Source: Streptomyces sp. ISL-36 (GTDB taxonomy: Bacteria > Actinomycetota > Actinomycetes > Streptomycetales > Streptomycetaceae). Taken from it: a DNA stretch of 64,000 nt. Below, piece by piece: positions 54,638-63,449 of the stretch. Within the stretch, counting starts at the first letter, position 1. The number at the start of each line of letters is the position of its first letter. The stretch is from NCBI RefSeq assembly GCF_018614205.1, contig NZ_JAGGOS010000113.1:1-64000 (forward strand), read 5' to 3'. The notes below the pieces were generated by a model. It ran no database searches. It saw nothing but the letters and a program-made list of their open reading frames with translations, and was not told the origin of the DNA. The translations under genes were made by a program, and so were the position numbers.

Positions 54638-55642
54638 GGGCGCCGACGGGATCTCGGACAGGGCGACCGGGCGGTGCTCGCGGCGCGAGCGCTCGCACGC
54701 CTCCGCGACCCGCAGCGCCTCCAGGGCCTCCCGGCCGTCGCACGGGTTGGCGCTCCCGCCACGCACCATCCGGACGAACGCGTCCAGTTCCGCCTCGTAC
54801 GCGGGGGCGAACCGCTCCAGAAACCCCGGCCAGGGTTTGACCGGGGCGCCCGGGCCGGTCGCCTCCACCGAGGTGAGCGGGGTGCGGTCGTCCAGACCGA
54901 CGGTGATCTGGTCCTGCTCGCCGGCCAGTTCCATCCGTACGTCGTAACCGGCCCCGTTGCACCGCGTCGCCGTCGCCGTCGCCAGCGTGCCGTCGTCCAG
55001 GGTGAGCACCGCGGCGGCCGTGTCGACGTCGCCTGCCTCGCGGAACATCGCCGGGCCCGCGGCCGAGCCGGTCGCGTACACCTCGACCACCTCGCGCCCG
55101 GTCACCCAGCGCAGGATGTCGAAGTCGTGCACCAGGCAGTCCCGGAAGAGGCCGCCGGAGAGCGGCAGATACGCGGCGGGCGGCGGCGCTGGGTCGGAGG
55201 TCGCCGCCCGTACGGTGTGCAGGCGGCCGAGCCGGCCCGCCCGTACGGCCTCGCGGGCGGCCACGTACCCGGCGTCGAAGCGGCGCATGAACCCCAGCTG
55301 GAGCTCGGTGCCCGCGGTCTCCACCGCCCGCAGGGCGGCGAGCGTGCCGGGCACGTCCAGGGCGATGGGCTTCTCACAGAAGGCGGGCAGCCCGGCGCCG
55401 GCCGCGCGGGCGATGAGTTCGGCGTGGGCGGCGGTGGCCGAGGCGATGACGACGGCGTCGAGCGCGTGATCGAGGAGGGCGTCGACGGTGGGCGCCGCGG
55501 TGGCGCCGATCGCCCCGCCCACCTGGGCCGCCCGGGTGGCGTCCGCGTCCGCCACGACCAGCGATTCGACCTCCGGGTGGCGGGCGAGCACGCCCGCGTG
55601 GAAGGCCCCGATACGACCCGTTCCGATCAGTCCGATGCGCAT
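54635..55642 (-). CDS. Gfo/Idh/MocA family oxidoreductase (inositol dehydrogenase-like)
   Basis: 335 residues. Rossmann start RIGLIGTGRIGAFHAGVLA, conserved EKP in AFCEKPIALDV, and the C-terminal GGLFRDCLVHDFDILRWVTG with the catalytic His region. Members oxidise sugars or myo-inositol with NAD(P). TTGACA (55672-55677) and CACCTT (55649-55654), 17 bp apart, place a leaderless start at the ATG at 55640-55642. Divergent from a GntR regulator and linked to a sugar ABC transporter, which argues for sugar or inositol use. Confidence 0.85.
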   Translation of the reverse strand: MRIGLIGTGRIGAFHAGVLARHPEVESLVVADADATRAAQVGGAIGATAAPTVDALLDHALDAVVIASATAAHAELIARAAGAGLPAFCEKPIALDVPGTLAALRAVETAGTELQLGFMRRFDAGYVAAREAVRAGRLGRLHTVRAATSDPAPPPAAYLPLSGGLFRDCLVHDFDILRWVTGREVVEVYATGSAAGPAMFREAGDVDTAAAVLTLDDGTLATATATRCNGAGYDVRMELAGEQDQITVGLDDRTPLTSVEATGPGAPVKPWPGFLERFAPAYEAELDAFVRMVRGGSANPCDGREALEALRVAEACERSRREHRPVALSEIPSAP

Positions 55643-55680
55643 GGCCCCAAGGTGGTGCCGAACCCGCACCCTGTCAAGGT

Positions 55681-55692
55681 TTGTCAGGACAA
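55681..55692. promoter_or_regulatory. IolR-like operator between the dehydrogenase and GntR genes
   Basis: TTGTCAGGACAA, read on the other strand TTGTCCTGACAA. Its core TGTCCTGACA fits the published Corynebacterium IolR consensus KGWCHTRACA. It lies 3 bp upstream of the -35 of the dehydrogenase gene and about 14 bp upstream of the likely -35 of the GntR gene, and further TGTCA half-sites are nearby. Confidence 0.6.
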
Positions 55693-55741
55693 TCGGACTT
55701 CACCACTTCCTGTCATCATCTCCCCGGGCTACGCTCCGAGC

Positions 55742-56503
55742 GTGTCCAAGCCGTCGCCGTCCGCCTCGCTCCCCCCGTTCTCGGTGGACCGCACCAGCCC
55801 GGTTCCGCTCTACTTCCAGCTCGCCCAGCAGCTGGAGGCGGCGATCGAGAACGGCGCCCTCACCCCGGGCAGCCTGCTCGGCAACGAGATCGACCTCGCC
55901 ACGCGCCTCGGACTGTCCCGCCCCACCGTCCGCCAGGCCATCCAGTCCCTCGTCGACAAGGGGCTGCTGGTCCGCCGCCGAGGCGTCGGGACCCAGGTCC
56001 TGTACAGCCAGGTGAGGCGTCCGCTGGAGCTGAGCAGCCTCTACGACGACCTGGAGGCGGCCGGCCAGCACCCCGCCACCCGCGTCCTGGTCAACCGCGT
56101 CGAACCCGCGACCGCCCCGGTCGCCGCCGCCCTCGGCGTACCGGAGGGCGACGACGTGCGGTACGTGGAGCGGCTGCGGGCCGCGCACGGCGAACCGATG
56201 GCGTACCTGCGCAACCATCTGCCGGCCGACCTGCTCGACCTGGACACCGCGCGACTGGAGACGACCGGCCTCTACCGGATCGTGCGCGGCGCCGGTATCA
56301 CTCTGCACAGCGCCCGGCAGACCGTCGGCGCGCGGGCCGCCACGGCGGCCGAGGCGGAACTGCTCGCCGAGGAGGAGGGCGCCCCACTGCTGACGATGGA
56401 ACGCACCACCTTCGACGACACCGGCCGCGCCGTCGAGTTCGGCTCCCACCTCTACCGGGCCTCGCGGTACTCCTTCGAGTTCCAGCTACTGGTCCGGCCA
56501 TGA
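55742..56503 (+). CDS. GntR/HutC-type regulator
   Basis: 253 residues. N-terminal winged HTH (LYFQLAQQLEAAIENGALTP ... SRPTVRQAIQSLVDKGLLVRRRGVG) and UTRA/HutC effector domain to the end (EGDDVRYVERLRAAHGEPM, FEFQLLVRP). Leaderless start: TACGCT at 55730-55735 is 6 nt before GTG 55742. Probably controls the ABC/ROK operon downstream and the divergent dehydrogenase through the TGTCCTGACA site; the effector is likely a sugar phosphate or inositol derivative. Confidence 0.88.
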   Translation: MSKPSPSASLPPFSVDRTSPVPLYFQLAQQLEAAIENGALTPGSLLGNEIDLATRLGLSRPTVRQAIQSLVDKGLLVRRRGVGTQVLYSQVRRPLELSSLYDDLEAAGQHPATRVLVNRVEPATAPVAAALGVPEGDDVRYVERLRAAHGEPMAYLRNHLPADLLDLDTARLETTGLYRIVRGAGITLHSARQTVGARAATAAEAELLAEEEGAPLLTMERTTFDDTGRAVEFGSHLYRASRYSFEFQLLVRP

Positions 56504-56588
56504 CCCGACAACCCCGGTGACCGGCCGGGCAACCCCTATGACCGATACTGCAATGCACGCAGAAGGACATAAAGGAGGGCACGGCCTC

Positions 56589-57608
56589 GTGACCAGGGTT
56601 CGGACAGGAGGGGTACGCGCGGCGATCGGCGCCGTGCTCGCGGTGGCGCTCACCGCCACGCTGGCCGGGTGCAGCAGCACCGGCGGAAAGCGCGCCGAGG
56701 ACGCCCGAAAGGCGGCCGCGGCACAGGGCAAGGCGGCCGTGAACACTCCCAGATGGACCTTCGCCATGGTCACCCACTCGGGAGACGGCGACACCTTCTG
56801 GGACATCGTCCAGAACGGCGCGAAGCAGGCCGCCGTCAAGGACAACATCAACTTCCTCTACGCCCACAGCGACGAGGGGCAGGCACAGGCCCAGCTCATC
56901 GACTCGTACATCGCCAAGGGCGTCGACGGGCTCGTCGTCACCCTCGCCAAGCCCGACGCCATGAAGGCGGCCGTCGAGAAGGCGGTCGAGGCCGGCATCC
57001 CGGTGATCACCGTCAACTCCGGCTCCGAGCAGTCCAAGGCCTTCGGCGCGCTCACCCACATCGGCCAGGACGAGACCGTCGCGGGCGAGGCCGTCGGAGA
57101 CGAACTGGACAAGCGGGGCCGGAAGAAGGCCCTCTGCGTCCTGCACGAACAGGGCAACGTCGGCCACGAGCAGCGCTGCGCCGGTGCCAAGAAGACCTTC
57201 GGCGGACAGCTGCAGAACCTGTACGTCGACGGCACCAACATGCCCGACGTACAGGCCTCCATCGAGGCCAAGCTCCAGTCCGACCCCGCCATCGACGCCG
57301 TCGTCACCCTCGGCGCGCCGTTCGCCGACGCGGCCGTCCAGGCCAAGAAGACAGCGGGCTCCGAGGCCGAGATCGACACCTTCGACCTCAACGCCAAGGT
57401 CGCCACCGCGCTCGGCGCCGGCACCCTCGGCTTCGCCGTCGACCAGCAGCCCTACCTCCAGGGCTACGAGGCCATCGACCTGCTCTGGCTGTACAAGTAC
57501 AACGCCGACGTCCTCGGCGGCGGCAAGGCCGTCCTCACCGGCCCCCAGATCATCACCAAGGACGACGCCACCGCGCTGAAGGGCTACACGGAGCGGGGTA
57601 CCCGATGA
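56589..57608 (+). CDS. Sugar ABC transporter substrate-binding lipoprotein
   Basis: 339 residues from GTG 56589 (AAGGAGGG upstream). Signal peptide with lipobox LAGC (Cys28), then a type-1 periplasmic binding protein fold: FAMVTHSGDGDTFWDIVQNG, GVDGLVVTLAKPDAMKAAV, IPVITVNSGS and GFAVDQQPYLQGY, typical of ribose/inositol binding proteins. It starts an operon with the permease, ATPase and ROK kinase. Confidence 0.9.
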   Translation: MTRVRTGGVRAAIGAVLAVALTATLAGCSSTGGKRAEDARKAAAAQGKAAVNTPRWTFAMVTHSGDGDTFWDIVQNGAKQAAVKDNINFLYAHSDEGQAQAQLIDSYIAKGVDGLVVTLAKPDAMKAAVEKAVEAGIPVITVNSGSEQSKAFGALTHIGQDETVAGEAVGDELDKRGRKKALCVLHEQGNVGHEQRCAGAKKTFGGQLQNLYVDGTNMPDVQASIEAKLQSDPAIDAVVTLGAPFADAAVQAKKTAGSEAEIDTFDLNAKVATALGAGTLGFAVDQQPYLQGYEAIDLLWLYKYNADVLGGGKAVLTGPQIITKDDATALKGYTERGTR

Positions 57609-58654
57609 GCTCCACCGCACCGGCGGAGCTCGACCACGTCGACGAGCGACTGCTGCGCACCTCCCCGCTGAAGAAACTCCTCGCCCGCCCGGAACTCGGC
57701 TCGATCGTCGGCGCCGTCGCCGTCTTCCTCTTCTTCTCGATCGTCGCCGACAGCTTCCTGCGCGCCTCCAGCCTCGGCACGGTCCTCTACGCCGCCTCCA
57801 CCATCGGCATCATGGCGGTGCCCGTCGCCCTGCTGATGATCGGCGGCGAGTTCGATCTGTCGGCCGGTGTCCTGGTCACCAGCTCGGCGCTCATCTCGTC
57901 GATGTTCAGTTACCAGATGACGGCGAACGTCTGGGTCGGCGTCGGCGTCTCGCTGCTCGTCACCCTCGCCATCGGCGTCTTCAACGGCTTCATGCTGACC
58001 CGCACCAAGCTGCCGAGCTTCATCATCACCCTCGGCACCTTCCTGATGCTGACCGGTCTGAACCTCGGCTTCACCAAGCTGATCAGCGGCACGGTCTCCA
58101 CCAAGTCGATCGCCGACATGGAGGGCTTCCCCTCCGCCAAGAAGCTCTTCGCCTCCCAGCTGACCGTCGGTGGCGTCGACCTCAAGGTCACCATTCTGTG
58201 GTGGATCGGCCTGGTCGCGCTCGCCACCTGGATCCTGCTGCGCACCCGCTTCGGCAACTGGATCTTCGCCGTCGGCGGCGGCGCCGACGCCGCCCGCGCC
58301 GTCGGCGTCCCGGTCTTCCGGACGAAGATCGGGCTCTACATGGGCGTGGCCTTCTGCGCCTGGATCTCCGGCCAGCACCTGCTCTTCTCGTTCGACGTCG
58401 TCCAGTCCGGCGAGGGCGTCGGCAACGAGCTGATCTACATCATCGCGGCGGTGATCGGCGGCTGTCTGATCACCGGCGGGTACGGCTCCGCCATCGGCTC
58501 CGCGGTCGGCGCGTTCATCTTCGGCATGACCGGCAAGGGCATCGTGTACGCGGAGTGGGACCCGGACTGGTTCAAGTTCTTCCTGGGCGCGATGCTCCTG
58601 CTGGCGACCCTGCTGAACGCCTGGATCCGCAAGCGCGTGGAGGCCACCAAATGA
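57605..58654 (+). CDS. Sugar ABC transporter permease (RbsC-like)
   Basis: 349 residues, about ten membrane helices, with GEFDLSAGVLVTSSALISSM and the conserved GGCLITGGYGSAIGSAVGA of the RbsC/YjfF group. ATG overlaps the binding-protein stop (ATGA). It forms the membrane channel of the ribose/inositol-type importer. Confidence 0.9.
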   Translation: MSSTAPAELDHVDERLLRTSPLKKLLARPELGSIVGAVAVFLFFSIVADSFLRASSLGTVLYAASTIGIMAVPVALLMIGGEFDLSAGVLVTSSALISSMFSYQMTANVWVGVGVSLLVTLAIGVFNGFMLTRTKLPSFIITLGTFLMLTGLNLGFTKLISGTVSTKSIADMEGFPSAKKLFASQLTVGGVDLKVTILWWIGLVALATWILLRTRFGNWIFAVGGGADAARAVGVPVFRTKIGLYMGVAFCAWISGQHLLFSFDVVQSGEGVGNELIYIIAAVIGGCLITGGYGSAIGSAVGAFIFGMTGKGIVYAEWDPDWFKFFLGAMLLLATLLNAWIRKRVEATK

Positions 58655-59454
58655 CGACCGCACCCACGACGGCGGCCGCCCTCGTCGAGCTGGACGACGT
58701 CAGCAAGTACTACGGCAACATCCGCGCCCTCGAAGGGGTCTCCCTTGAGGTCCACGCCGGCGAGATCACCTGCGTCCTCGGCGACAACGGCGCCGGCAAG
58801 TCCACCCTCATCAAGATCATCGCTGGGCTGCACCGGCACGATGCCGGAGCCTTCCGCATCGAGGGCGAGGACGTCTCCCTCGCCAACCCGCGCGACGCCC
58901 TGGACCTGGGCATCGCCACCGTCTACCAGGACCTGGCCGTCGTCCCCCTGATGCCGGTCTGGCGGAACTTCTTCCTCGGCTCCGAGCCCACCAAGGGCGC
59001 CGGCCCCTTCAAACGCCTCGACGTCGAGCTCATGCGCGAGACGACCCGCGCCGAGCTGCTGCGCATGGGCATCGACCTGCGCGACGTCGACCAGCCCATC
59101 GGCACCCTCTCGGGCGGTGAGCGCCAGTGCGTGGCCATCGCCCGCGCGGTCCACTTCGGCGCCAAGGTCCTGGTCCTCGACGAGCCCACCGCCGCCCTCG
59201 GTGTGAAGCAGTCCGGAGTGGTCCTGAAGTATGTGGCCGCCGCCCGTGACCAGGGCCTCGGAGTGGTCCTCATCACCCACAACCCGCACCACGCCTATCT
59301 CGTCGGCGACCGGTTCATCCTGCTCAAGCGCGGTGTCATGTCCGCCAGCCACACCAAGGACTCGGTCACCCTCGACGAGTTGACCCGGCAGATGGCCGGC
59401 GGCAGCGAGCTGGAGGACCTGCGCCACGAGCTGGAGCGCCCCTCGGCCCCGTAG
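58651..59454 (+). CDS. Sugar ABC transporter ATP-binding protein, single domain
   Basis: 267 residues. Walker A GDNGAGKST, signature LSGGERQ, Walker B VLVLDEPTAAL and His in LITHNPHH. Ribose-type ATPases (RbsA, MglA) normally have two fused ABC domains; this one has one, as in many actinobacterial systems such as FrcA-like proteins. Overlaps the permease stop by 4 nt. Confidence 0.9.
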   Translation: MTTAPTTAAALVELDDVSKYYGNIRALEGVSLEVHAGEITCVLGDNGAGKSTLIKIIAGLHRHDAGAFRIEGEDVSLANPRDALDLGIATVYQDLAVVPLMPVWRNFFLGSEPTKGAGPFKRLDVELMRETTRAELLRMGIDLRDVDQPIGTLSGGERQCVAIARAVHFGAKVLVLDEPTAALGVKQSGVVLKYVAAARDQGLGVVLITHNPHHAYLVGDRFILLKRGVMSASHTKDSVTLDELTRQMAGGSELEDLRHELERPSAP

Positions 59455-59510
59455 CCCCGCCACAGCCGTGGTAACGGCCCCCTCACGCCCGACCTGGCAG
59501 AATCGAGCCG

Positions 59511-60686
59511 ATGAGTACCTACCGCGACCTCACCCAGCGCGGCTCCTCCCGGAGCACCGTGCTGCGGACCGTCGGCACCCGCGAACGGCGCTCCCACCTC
59601 ACCGCGCCGCGGGTGCCCACCGTCGGCATCGACATCGGCGGTACGAAGGTGATGGCCGGTGTCGTCGACGCGGACGGCAACATCCTTGAGAAGATCAAGA
59701 CCGAGACGCCGGACAAGTCCAAGAGCGCCAAGGTCGTCGAGGACACCATCACCGAGCTCGTCCTCGACCTCTCCGACCGGCACGACGTGCACGCCGTCGG
59801 CATCGGCGCGGCCGGCTGGGTGGACGCCGAACGGGCCACCGTCCTCTTCGCCCCGCACCTCGCCTGGCGCAACGAGCCGCTGCGCGACGCCCTCCAGGCC
59901 CGGCTCGCCGTCCCCGTCATGGTGGACAACGACGCCAACACCGCCGCCTGGGCCGAGTGGCGCTTCGGCGCCGGCCGCGGCGAGGACCACCTCGTCATGA
60001 TCACGCTCGGCACCGGCATCGGCGGGGCCATCCTGGAGGGCGGCCAGGTCAAGCGCGGCAAGTTCGGGGTCGCCGGCGAGTTCGGCCATATGCAGGTCGT
60101 CCCCGGCGGTCACCGCTGCCCCTGCGGAAACCGCGGCTGCTGGGAGCAGTACAGCTCCGGCAACGCCCTGGTCCGCGAGGCTCGGGAGCTGGCCGCCGCC
60201 GACTCCCCGGTCGCGTACAACATCATCGAGCGGGTCAAGGGCAACGTCCCCGACATCACCGGCCCCCTCATCACCGAACTGGCCCGCGAGGGCGACGCCA
60301 TGTGCGTCGAACTCTTCCAGGACATCGGCCAGTGGCTCGGCGTCGGCATCGCCAACCTCGCGGCCGCCCTCGACCCGTCCTGCTTCGTCATCGGCGGAGG
60401 CGTCAGCGCCGCCGACGACCTGCTGATCGGCCCCGCCCGCGAGGCCTTCCGGCGCCACCTCACCGGCCGCGGCTACCGCCCCGAGGCCCGGATCGCCAAG
60501 GCGCAGCTCGGCCCCGAGGCCGGCATGGTCGGAGCCGCCGACCTCGCCCGGCTCGTCGCCCGCCGCTTCCGCCGCGCCAACCGTCGCCGTCTCGAGCGCT
60601 ACGAACGGTACGAGCGCTACGCCCAGGCCCTGCGGGGCGGCACCGAAGGCCGTCCCTCCCGCACCACCCAGGACCCGCAGTCATGA
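59511..60686 (+). CDS. ROK family sugar kinase
   Basis: 391 residues. ATP motif GIDIGGTKVMAGV near 40-50, catalytic VDNDAN, and the ROK zinc motif GHRCPCGNRGCWEQY. It lacks the N-terminal HTH of ROK repressors but has a 38-residue extension and a basic C-terminus (RRANRRRLERYERYERY). Likely glucokinase or another hexose kinase working on the sugar brought in by the ABC transporter. CAGAAT (59499-59504) lies 6 nt before ATG 59511, so it may also have its own leaderless promoter. Coupled to the next gene by ATGA. Confidence 0.88.
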   Translation: MSTYRDLTQRGSSRSTVLRTVGTRERRSHLTAPRVPTVGIDIGGTKVMAGVVDADGNILEKIKTETPDKSKSAKVVEDTITELVLDLSDRHDVHAVGIGAAGWVDAERATVLFAPHLAWRNEPLRDALQARLAVPVMVDNDANTAAWAEWRFGAGRGEDHLVMITLGTGIGGAILEGGQVKRGKFGVAGEFGHMQVVPGGHRCPCGNRGCWEQYSSGNALVREARELAAADSPVAYNIIERVKGNVPDITGPLITELAREGDAMCVELFQDIGQWLGVGIANLAAALDPSCFVIGGGVSAADDLLIGPAREAFRRHLTGRGYRPEARIAKAQLGPEAGMVGAADLARLVARRFRRANRRRLERYERYERYAQALRGGTEGRPSRTTQDPQS

Positions 60687-61276
60687 CCGTCCCCACCCAG
60701 ACCGTCCCCACCCAGACCGTCTCCCCCGAGCCGCAGGGGAGCAAGCTGCCGGAGGACCGGCGGCACATGATCGGCCGGCGGTGGCTGACGGCGATCACCA
60801 TCGTGCTGCTCGTCGGCATCCCCGCCGGCTATCTGGCGATCTCCGCCGGACAGAGCCGCGACAGCGGCCGCGACAAGGAGCGCGAGTCCTCGGCCACGGG
60901 ACTGCGGGAGAACTGGCCCTCCCAGATGAAGCGCCGCGTCTTCGAGGTCCCGATTCCGCCGGGCAGCTCCTCGGTCGCCTACTACGAGACCAGCAACTGG
61001 CGGACGAGCCGCCTGTACGTCCAGTTCACGACGAGCGCCGGCCGGCTCGACGCCTTCCTGAACGAGGTCGGCTCCAGCCGCTCCCAGCTGCTGCCGGGCG
61101 AGGTCACGGTCAGCGGACGCGACGCCGACATCGTCGGCTGGCACTTCCCGTCCGGCCACGACTGGTCGGGCACCTCCATCAGCCGGGACAAGCCGCGGCC
61201 CAGCCAGGACATCACCGTCGACCTCTCCGACCCGGCCGCCCCGCAGGTGTACGTCGTCTCCACCGCCACCCCCTGA
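60683..61276 (+). CDS. Single-pass membrane protein of unknown function
   Basis: 197 residues. Short cytoplasmic N-terminus with TVPTQTV repeated, one membrane helix (LTAITIVLLVGIPAGYLAIS, near 36-55) and a soluble external domain of about 140 residues (PIPPGSSSVAYYETSNWRTS ... YVVSTATP). ATG overlaps the ROK stop. Its place in the sugar operon hints at a link, but no known family is recognised. Confidence 0.7.
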   Translation: MTVPTQTVPTQTVSPEPQGSKLPEDRRHMIGRRWLTAITIVLLVGIPAGYLAISAGQSRDSGRDKERESSATGLRENWPSQMKRRVFEVPIPPGSSSVAYYETSNWRTSRLYVQFTTSAGRLDAFLNEVGSSRSQLLPGEVTVSGRDADIVGWHFPSGHDWSGTSISRDKPRPSQDITVDLSDPAAPQVYVVSTATP

Positions 61277-61365
61277 CCGAGCCCTTCCCTGCCGTGGATC
61301 TGCACGGCCTCGTCGAGGGCGGCGAGCGCCCACTCGGTGAGCGGTGCCACCACCGACGCGCTGGA
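61277..61365 (-). pseudogene. Possible C-terminal remnant of an HxlR-type regulator
   Basis: On the minus strand about 28 codons end almost all in G or C and read SVVAPLTEWALAALDEAV..., similar to the end of HxlR-type winged-helix proteins (LTEW line). No start or HTH can be found upstream, where the pattern breaks. It sits against the end of the operon on the other strand. Low-confidence gene remnant. Confidence 0.35.
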
Positions 61366-61462
61366 GCGGTTCGAGTCGTCATTCGAGTCGTCAGGGGGAC
61401 AGGAACCGCTACGGCCCGACCCGGCGATGTGAGATTTCATGACACATGAGAGGGTCTGGCGG

Positions 61463-62731
61463 GTGAGCGAGACACCACCGAACACCCTGCAATACCGCGT
61501 CGACGGGCGAGACGACGCTCCAGTCCTGGTACTGGGCCCCTCCCTGGGTACCACCTGGCACATGTGGGACCGGCAGATCCCCGAGCTCACGCGCCAGTGG
61601 CGCATCGTCCGCTTCGACCTGCCCGGCCACGGCGGCGCCCCCGCCCGCCCCTTCACCTCCGTCGGCGAGCTCGGCGACCGGCTGCTCGCCACCCTCGACG
61701 AGCTGGGCGTCCAGCGCTTCGGCTACGCGGGCTGCTCCATCGGCGGCGCGGTCGGCCTCGACCTCGCGCTGCGGGCCCCCCACCGGGTCGCCTCGCTGGC
61801 CCTGGTCGCCACCTCGCCCCGGTTCGGCAGCGCCGACGAGTTCCGCCAGCGCGGCGTGATCGTCCGTACCAACGGTCTCGAACCGATCGCCCGTACATCG
61901 CCCGAGCAGTGGTTCACCCCCGGCTTCGCCGCCGCCCAGCCCGCGATCGTCGAGTGGGCCGTGCAGATGGTCCGCACCACCGACCCCGGCTGCTACATCG
62001 GCGCCTGCGAGGCGCTCGCCGTCTTCGACGTCCGTGAGGCCCTGGGCCGGATCGGCGTTCCCGCCCTCGTCCTCGTCGGCTCCGACGACCAGGTCACCGG
62101 CCCGGCCGAGGCCCGCACGCTGGTCGCCGGCATAGCCGACGCCCGGCTCGCAGTCGTCCCCGGCGCCTCGCACCTCGCCCCCGTCGAGCAGCCCGCCGCC
62201 GTCACCGAACTGCTCACGCACCACTTCGCCGGGATCGTCCACGACACCCAGAGCGCCCTGCCCGCCCCGCCCATGCCTCCCATCTCCGCCCCGGTCGTAC
62301 CGGTCGCCGAGATCGCCCCCGCCGGGACCGACCCGCAGACCGCCGGAGCCGTCCGGCCGGACCCGTACGACACCGGGCTGAAGCTGCGGCGCGAGATCCT
62401 CGGCGACGCACACGTCGACCAGGTCCTCCAGGACGACTTCGCCGCCGACCTCCAGTCGCTGGTCACCCGCTACGCCTGGGGCGAGGTCTGGAGCCGGGAC
62501 GGCCTCGACCGCCGCACCCGCAGCTGCATCACCCTCACGGCCCTGATCGCCGGCGGTCACCTCGACGCCCTCGCCGACCACACCCGCGCCGCCCTGCGCA
62601 ACGGGCTGACCCCCGACGAGATCGGCGAGGTGGTCCTGCACACCTCGGTCTACTGCGGGCTGCCCGCCGCCGAGAGCGCCCTGCGCGTCGTCGCCAGGGT
62701 GATCAAGGAGGAGACCACACCCCAGGCGTAG
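61463..62731 (+). CDS. Fused 3-oxoadipate enol-lactonase/4-carboxymuconolactone decarboxylase
   Basis: 422 residues, a PcaD-PcaC fusion (PcaL type). N-terminal alpha/beta hydrolase, residues about 1-265: nucleophile Ser in GCSIGGAVGL near 96, Asp in VGSDDQVT and His in GASHLAPVEQP. A Pro-rich linker follows. C-terminal PcaC domain, about 300-420: ITLTALIAGGHLDALADHT and VVLHTSVYCGLPAAESAL. It converts carboxymuconolactone to 3-oxoadipate in protocatechuate breakdown. GTG 61463 has AGAGGG 8 nt upstream; ATG 61439 is the other choice. No other pca genes are beside it, so it is an orphan or paralogue. Confidence 0.85.
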   Translation: MSETPPNTLQYRVDGRDDAPVLVLGPSLGTTWHMWDRQIPELTRQWRIVRFDLPGHGGAPARPFTSVGELGDRLLATLDELGVQRFGYAGCSIGGAVGLDLALRAPHRVASLALVATSPRFGSADEFRQRGVIVRTNGLEPIARTSPEQWFTPGFAAAQPAIVEWAVQMVRTTDPGCYIGACEALAVFDVREALGRIGVPALVLVGSDDQVTGPAEARTLVAGIADARLAVVPGASHLAPVEQPAAVTELLTHHFAGIVHDTQSALPAPPMPPISAPVVPVAEIAPAGTDPQTAGAVRPDPYDTGLKLRREILGDAHVDQVLQDDFAADLQSLVTRYAWGEVWSRDGLDRRTRSCITLTALIAGGHLDALADHTRAALRNGLTPDEIGEVVLHTSVYCGLPAAESALRVVARVIKEETTPQA

Positions 62732-62771
62732 CCTGGGCGGGCATGCCCGCACCGTCGTGAGGTGGAGTCCT

Positions 62772-63404
62772 GTGAAGCTGACGAAGAAGTCGCACGCCTG
62801 CATCCGGCTGGAGAAGAACGGCCGTACGCTCGTCATCGACCCCGGTGGCTTCAGTGAAGAGGACTCCGCGCTCGGCGCCGACGCGGTGCTCGTCACCCAC
62901 GAGCACCCCGACCACTTCGACGAGGGCCGGCTGCGAGCGGGCCTGGAGGCCAACCCGGCCGCCGAGATCTGGACCCTGCGGAGCGTCGCCGAGAAGCTGT
63001 CCACGGCCTTCCCCGGCCGCGTCCACACCGTCGGCCACGGCGACACCTTCTCCGTGGCCGGCTTCGACGTACAGGTGCACGGTGAACTGCACGCCGTGAT
63101 CCACCCGGACATTCCGCGGATCACCAACATCGGCTTCCTGGTGGACGGCGCCGTCTTCCACCCCGGCGACGCGCTGACCGTCCCCGAGCAGCCCGTGGAC
63201 ACGCTGATGCTGCCCGTGATGGCCCCCTGGAACAAGATCTCCGAGGTCATCGACTACGTACGCGAGGTCAAGCCGCGCCGGGCCTTCGACGTCCACGACG
63301 CCCTGCTCACCGACCTGGCCCGGCCCATCTACGACCGGCAGATCGGCGCCCTCGGCGGTACCGACCACAGCCGGCTGACCCCGGGCGACTCCACCGAGCT
63401 GTGA
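62772..63404 (+). CDS. MBL-fold metallo-hydrolase
   Basis: 210 residues. Metal motif THEHPDHFDEG (HxHxDH), followed by the late metal ligands in HPGDAL and FDVHDALL. Short UlaG-like/RNase-J-unrelated type. GTG 62772 has GGAG 6-8 nt upstream. Substrate unknown; it may be co-transcribed with the upstream fusion gene (40-nt gap) or with exonuclease III. Confidence 0.87.
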   Translation: MKLTKKSHACIRLEKNGRTLVIDPGGFSEEDSALGADAVLVTHEHPDHFDEGRLRAGLEANPAAEIWTLRSVAEKLSTAFPGRVHTVGHGDTFSVAGFDVQVHGELHAVIHPDIPRITNIGFLVDGAVFHPGDALTVPEQPVDTLMLPVMAPWNKISEVIDYVREVKPRRAFDVHDALLTDLARPIYDRQIGALGGTDHSRLTPGDSTEL

Positions 63405-63449
63405 CCGTCACGACCGCGACTGTCACACCCCGCCGTTAGGCTTGCGTGC

